Of a stretch of 7,518 bases of DNA, positions 5,485-7,518 are shown piece after piece. The notes under the pieces are model-generated. The model was given only the letters and a program-made list of their open reading frames with translations. It did not search any database and was not told where the DNA came from. Position 1 is the first letter of the stretch, and every line of letters starts with the position of its first letter. The stretch covers positions 1 through 7,518 of the forward strand of contig JAEWWF010000030.1 of NCBI GenBank assembly GCA_023396465.1. The letters are read 5' to 3'. This DNA is from Pseudomonadota bacterium (GTDB taxonomy: Bacteria > Pseudomonadota > Alphaproteobacteria > Rhodospirillales > Rhodospirillaceae). Position numbers and translations under genes: made by a program.

Positions 5485-6770
5485 GGGCAGTCGCCGTATT
5501 CGCGCTGGCGGTGGCGGTAACGGTCATCGCGACACCGCCGCCGCTGGCGGCCCAGCCGGTGCCGCCGCTGCCGGCGCCGGCCGAGCCGCTGGAGCCCCGG
5601 CAGGCGGCACGCAGCGGTTATGCCCCGCAGGGTATCCGGCTGGGGGTGGTGCATCTCTACCCGGAGGTCGGCGTCGGCCGCAGCTTCCGTGACGAAACCT
5701 TCGCTCATATCGCCGGTGCCAATGCCCACGGTTGGGTCAGCCGCGCCGAGGCCGATCTGCGGGCCGAGGCGCGATCCGGTCCGTGGGCGGCGATGCTGCG
5801 GGCCGATGCCGCCCGGCAGCAGGGGCCGGCGGCTTTCGTCGGCGATGGCTGGCAGGCGGGAACGGCGGTGGACCTCCGCCTTGGCCTCGGCCGCTGGGCC
5901 GTGGCCGAGGCTGCCGCTGGCTGGCAGCGACGGCTGGAGCCCCGCACCGCCCCGCTGGCCCCCGGCCAGGGGGCGGAACCGACACCGGTCGTCACCACCG
6001 GCGCGCGCCTTGGTCTGCGCAGCCAGCACGGCACGCTCGGCGCCGCCATCACCGCCGAGGCCCGCCATCTGAGGTTCGCCGACGTGCCCCGGCTGGGGGT
6101 GCCGCTGCTGCCCATGCTGGCCAGTCTCGACAACAGCGACCGTGACCGCACCGTCGCCACCTTGGGGGCCGAGGTGGCATGGCGGCCGGGGGAGCTGTCG
6201 TCGCTCTACCTGCGTGGCGGCATTGGCCGCATCGACTACGCCCGCGCCGAGGACGACTTTCTCCACCGCCGCGACGGTGATACGGCGCACCTGCTGGCCG
6301 GGTTCGCCCTGGGGCGGCCGGACCGCTGGCGGCTGTTCGTCGAGGCCGGACCCCTGCGGCGCGGCAGCAGCGACCCCCGCCTGCCGCCGGTTTCCACCCT
6401 GGCGGTCAACGGCGGCCTGACGCTGGCGGTGACGCCGCTGGTAACGTCTCAACTGGTGGTCGGTACCTCCATCGCCGAGACCACCCGCCCCGGCGTCACC
6501 GCCGTCGTCGCCCGCCGTGTCGCCCTGGAGGTGGAACACGAGGCCCTGCGCAGCCTGGTGCTGCTGTCGACGGCGGAAGCCACCTGGAACCACTATGTCG
6601 GCCCCGACCGCCACGACGCCTCGCTCGCCTTCGGCAGCGGCGTGCGCTGGCGGCTCGGGCCGGTGCTGCGGCTGGAGATGATGGTGCGGCAGGAACGGTA
6701 CGAGTCGGATTTCGCCGCCGACAGTTACACCGCCACCGAAGGCACCCTGCGGCTGGCGGCGCGGTTCTGA
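5478..6770 (+). CDS. Outer-membrane beta-barrel protein of a polysaccharide locus (430 aa)
   Basis: This is probably an outer-membrane barrel of the beta-barrel porin 2 (BBP2_2) type that accompanies exopolysaccharide export genes. The signal peptide covers about residues 1-25 (hydrophobic core 4-18, cleavage after LAA). A Pro-rich linker (28-41) leads to PQGIRLGVVHLYPEVGVGRS, the family's usual opening (GIRLG, a short strand, P-x-x-x-x-G). The remainder alternates hydrophobic and polar residues in short strands with charged loops (for example SSLYLRGGIGRIDYARA and WRLFVEAGPLRRG). It ends with Phe (RLAARF), the C-terminal aromatic signature that the barrel assembly machinery recognises. Length is normal for the family. 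The start overlaps the previous gene by seven bases and its stop shares one base with the next start. No strong ribosome site is seen, which suggests coupling. It may form or support the exit channel for the polymer; a receptor role is not excluded. Confidence 0.75.
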   Translation: MVRAVAVFALAVAVTVIATPPPLAAQPVPPLPAPAEPLEPRQAARSGYAPQGIRLGVVHLYPEVGVGRSFRDETFAHIAGANAHGWVSRAEADLRAEARSGPWAAMLRADAARQQGPAAFVGDGWQAGTAVDLRLGLGRWAVAEAAAGWQRRLEPRTAPLAPGQGAEPTPVVTTGARLGLRSQHGTLGAAITAEARHLRFADVPRLGVPLLPMLASLDNSDRDRTVATLGAEVAWRPGELSSLYLRGGIGRIDYARAEDDFLHRRDGDTAHLLAGFALGRPDRWRLFVEAGPLRRGSSDPRLPPVSTLAVNGGLTLAVTPLVTSQLVVGTSIAETTRPGVTAVVARRVALEVEHEALRSLVLLSTAEATWNHYVGPDRHDASLAFGSGVRWRLGPVLRLEMMVRQERYESDFAADSYTATEGTLRLAARF

Positions 6771-7309
6771 TGCGGCGGTCGCTTCTTGCCCTGCTGGCGC
6801 TGTGCCTCGTCGCTCTCGCCCTGCCGGCGCGGGCCGATCCGGCCGCTTACCGGCTGGGGCCGGGCGATGCCCTGCGGGTGACGGTGTTCGGCGAGGATGA
6901 CCTGTCGGGCGGTTTCACCGTCGACGGCAGCGGCCGGGTGGCGCTGCCGCTGGTGGGGGAAGTGCGGCTCGGCGGGCTTTCGCTGCCGGAAGCGGAGGCG
7001 GCGGTGACCGCGCTGCTGGCCGACGGCTACCTGCGCTCGCCACGGGTGAGCATCGAGGTCACCAACTTCCGCCCCTTCTACATTCTGGGCGAGGTGCGGA
7101 CGCCCGGCTCCTACCCCTATGCCGCCGGCATGACGGTGATGACGGCGGTGGCGCTGGCCGGCGGCTTTACCTACCGCGCCGACGAGGACGACGTTGAGAT
7201 CACCGCCGCCGCCCGCCCCGGCGAGCCGGCCCCGCCGCCGCGCCGGGTGGGCAAGGACGACGTGGTGTTGCCGGGCGACGTGGTGCGCATCGGCGAACGA
7301 TTCTTCTGA
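6770..7309 (+). CDS. Polysaccharide export protein, Wza/BexD type (Poly_export plus SLBB), short form (179 aa)
   Basis: This is a periplasmic/outer-membrane export component for capsular or extracellular polysaccharide. A signal peptide covers residues 1-22, with core LLALLALCLVALAL and cleavage after ARA. Cys12 lies inside the core without a good lipobox, so a lipoprotein is unlikely. The Poly_export domain follows at about 26-98, opening YRLGPGDALRVTVFGEDDLS and continuing with VDGSGRVALPLVGEVRLGGL. The SLBB domain is at about 102-176, with FYILGEVRTPGSYPYAAGMT, then AVALAGGFTYRAD, and the closing LPGDVVRIGERFF. It lacks the extra SLBB repeats and C-terminal amphipathic helix of full-length Wza, as in many short exporters. 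It would need partners, plausibly the barrel protein just upstream. TGATG overlaps of one base on both sides show tight translational coupling. Confidence 0.92.
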   Translation: MRRSLLALLALCLVALALPARADPAAYRLGPGDALRVTVFGEDDLSGGFTVDGSGRVALPLVGEVRLGGLSLPEAEAAVTALLADGYLRSPRVSIEVTNFRPFYILGEVRTPGSYPYAAGMTVMTAVALAGGFTYRADEDDVEITAAARPGEPAPPPRRVGKDDVVLPGDVVRIGERFF

Positions 7310-7518
7310 TGGAAGGCTGGCTGCTCCGCCTCGGCCTTGCGGCGGTGGTGCTGGCGCCGCTGCCGCTCGGCAGCTATCGGCCCTGGGCGTGGCAGGGGCT
7401 GGCGGCGGTCTTCGCCCTGCTGGCGGCCGCGCAGGCGATGCTGACGGCGGTGGGGCGGGAGCGCACGGCGGCGGCGCTGCCGCCGGTCGCCGTCGGGCTG
7501 TGGGCGGTGGCCCTGGCC
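7309..7518 (+). CDS. O-antigen ligase/polymerase-like membrane protein, N-terminal part only
   Basis: Only the first 70 residues are in the window; the frame is open to the last base. They start MEGWLLRLGLAAVVLAPLPLG, followed by SYRPWAWQGLAAVFALLAAA. The APLPLGSxRPWAW phrase is typical of the beginning of O-antigen ligase/Wzy-type proteins in exopolysaccharide loci, whose many membrane helices follow. At least two hydrophobic segments (about 6-21 and 29-46) are visible and a third begins near residue 56. The ATG overlaps the previous TGA by one base (TGATG). The likely role is polymerisation or ligation of polysaccharide repeat units at the periplasmic face of the inner membrane. The identification rests on a short motif and on context. 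Confidence 0.65.
   Translation, partial: MEGWLLRLGLAAVVLAPLPLGSYRPWAWQGLAAVFALLAAAQAMLTAVGRERTAAALPPVAVGLWAVALA

Noticed and set aside
4677..6614. Very long minus-strand open frame (645 codons) opposite the polysaccharide genes
   Set aside because: It is a by-product of GC-rich codon use. The translation is low-complexity Gly/Ala/Arg/Ser-rich without domains, while the plus strand carries signal peptides, recognisable families and tidy overlaps.

Overview
The window joins two DNA regions of different character. Positions 1 to about 4400 have mixed, moderate base composition, loosely packed genes and broken gene remnants, as expected of accessory or mobile DNA. From about 4480 to the end the DNA is very GC-rich (by eye), with G/C-ending codons and tightly overlapping genes. 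That part, together with a polysaccharide export locus, suggests the chromosome of a high-GC Gram-negative bacterium. An alphaproteobacterium of the Azospirillum/Rhodospirillales type is my best guess, but no rRNA or other marker here confirms it. A tRNA-Thr(UGU) gene on the minus strand (4402-4477) sits at the junction, with its 3' end facing the mobile-looking side. This is the usual geometry of an island inserted at a tRNA 3' end.

Left region. A tyrosine-recombinase (integrase) C-terminal part, broken by a frameshift (2-491), is followed by a small exported four-cysteine protein of unknown function (544-1104). Next is a convergent, intact serine resolvase on the minus strand (1142-1690). 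The roughly 630 bases upstream of the resolvase have no intact gene. They hold repeated TGTC motifs that could be its recombination site, and a possible decayed short-chain dehydrogenase tail (about 1863-2093).

Middle region. Three plus-strand genes look like a small replication or mobilisation module. They are a 128-aa protein resembling part of a recombinase or small-terminase type helical domain (2326-2712), an overlapping 112-aa unknown (2705-3043), and a 215-aa protein with an HUH-endonuclease signature, His-Ala-His followed by a Tyr-Tyr-Leu-Lys motif (3218-3865). A perfect 16-bp AT palindrome precedes the HUH gene. Two strong hairpins follow it, one capped by a UUCG tetraloop. From there to the tRNA no gene is visible.

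Right region. Four co-directional genes overlap by 1 to 7 bases and probably form one operon for extracellular polysaccharide. They are an exported protein of unknown function (4732-5484), an outer-membrane beta-barrel protein (5478-6770), a short Wza-type polysaccharide export protein with Poly_export and SLBB domains (6770-7309), and the start of an O-antigen-ligase/polymerase-like membrane protein cut by the window end (7309-7518). The likely division of labour is polymerisation by the last and passage through periplasm and outer membrane by the middle two; the role of the first is unknown.
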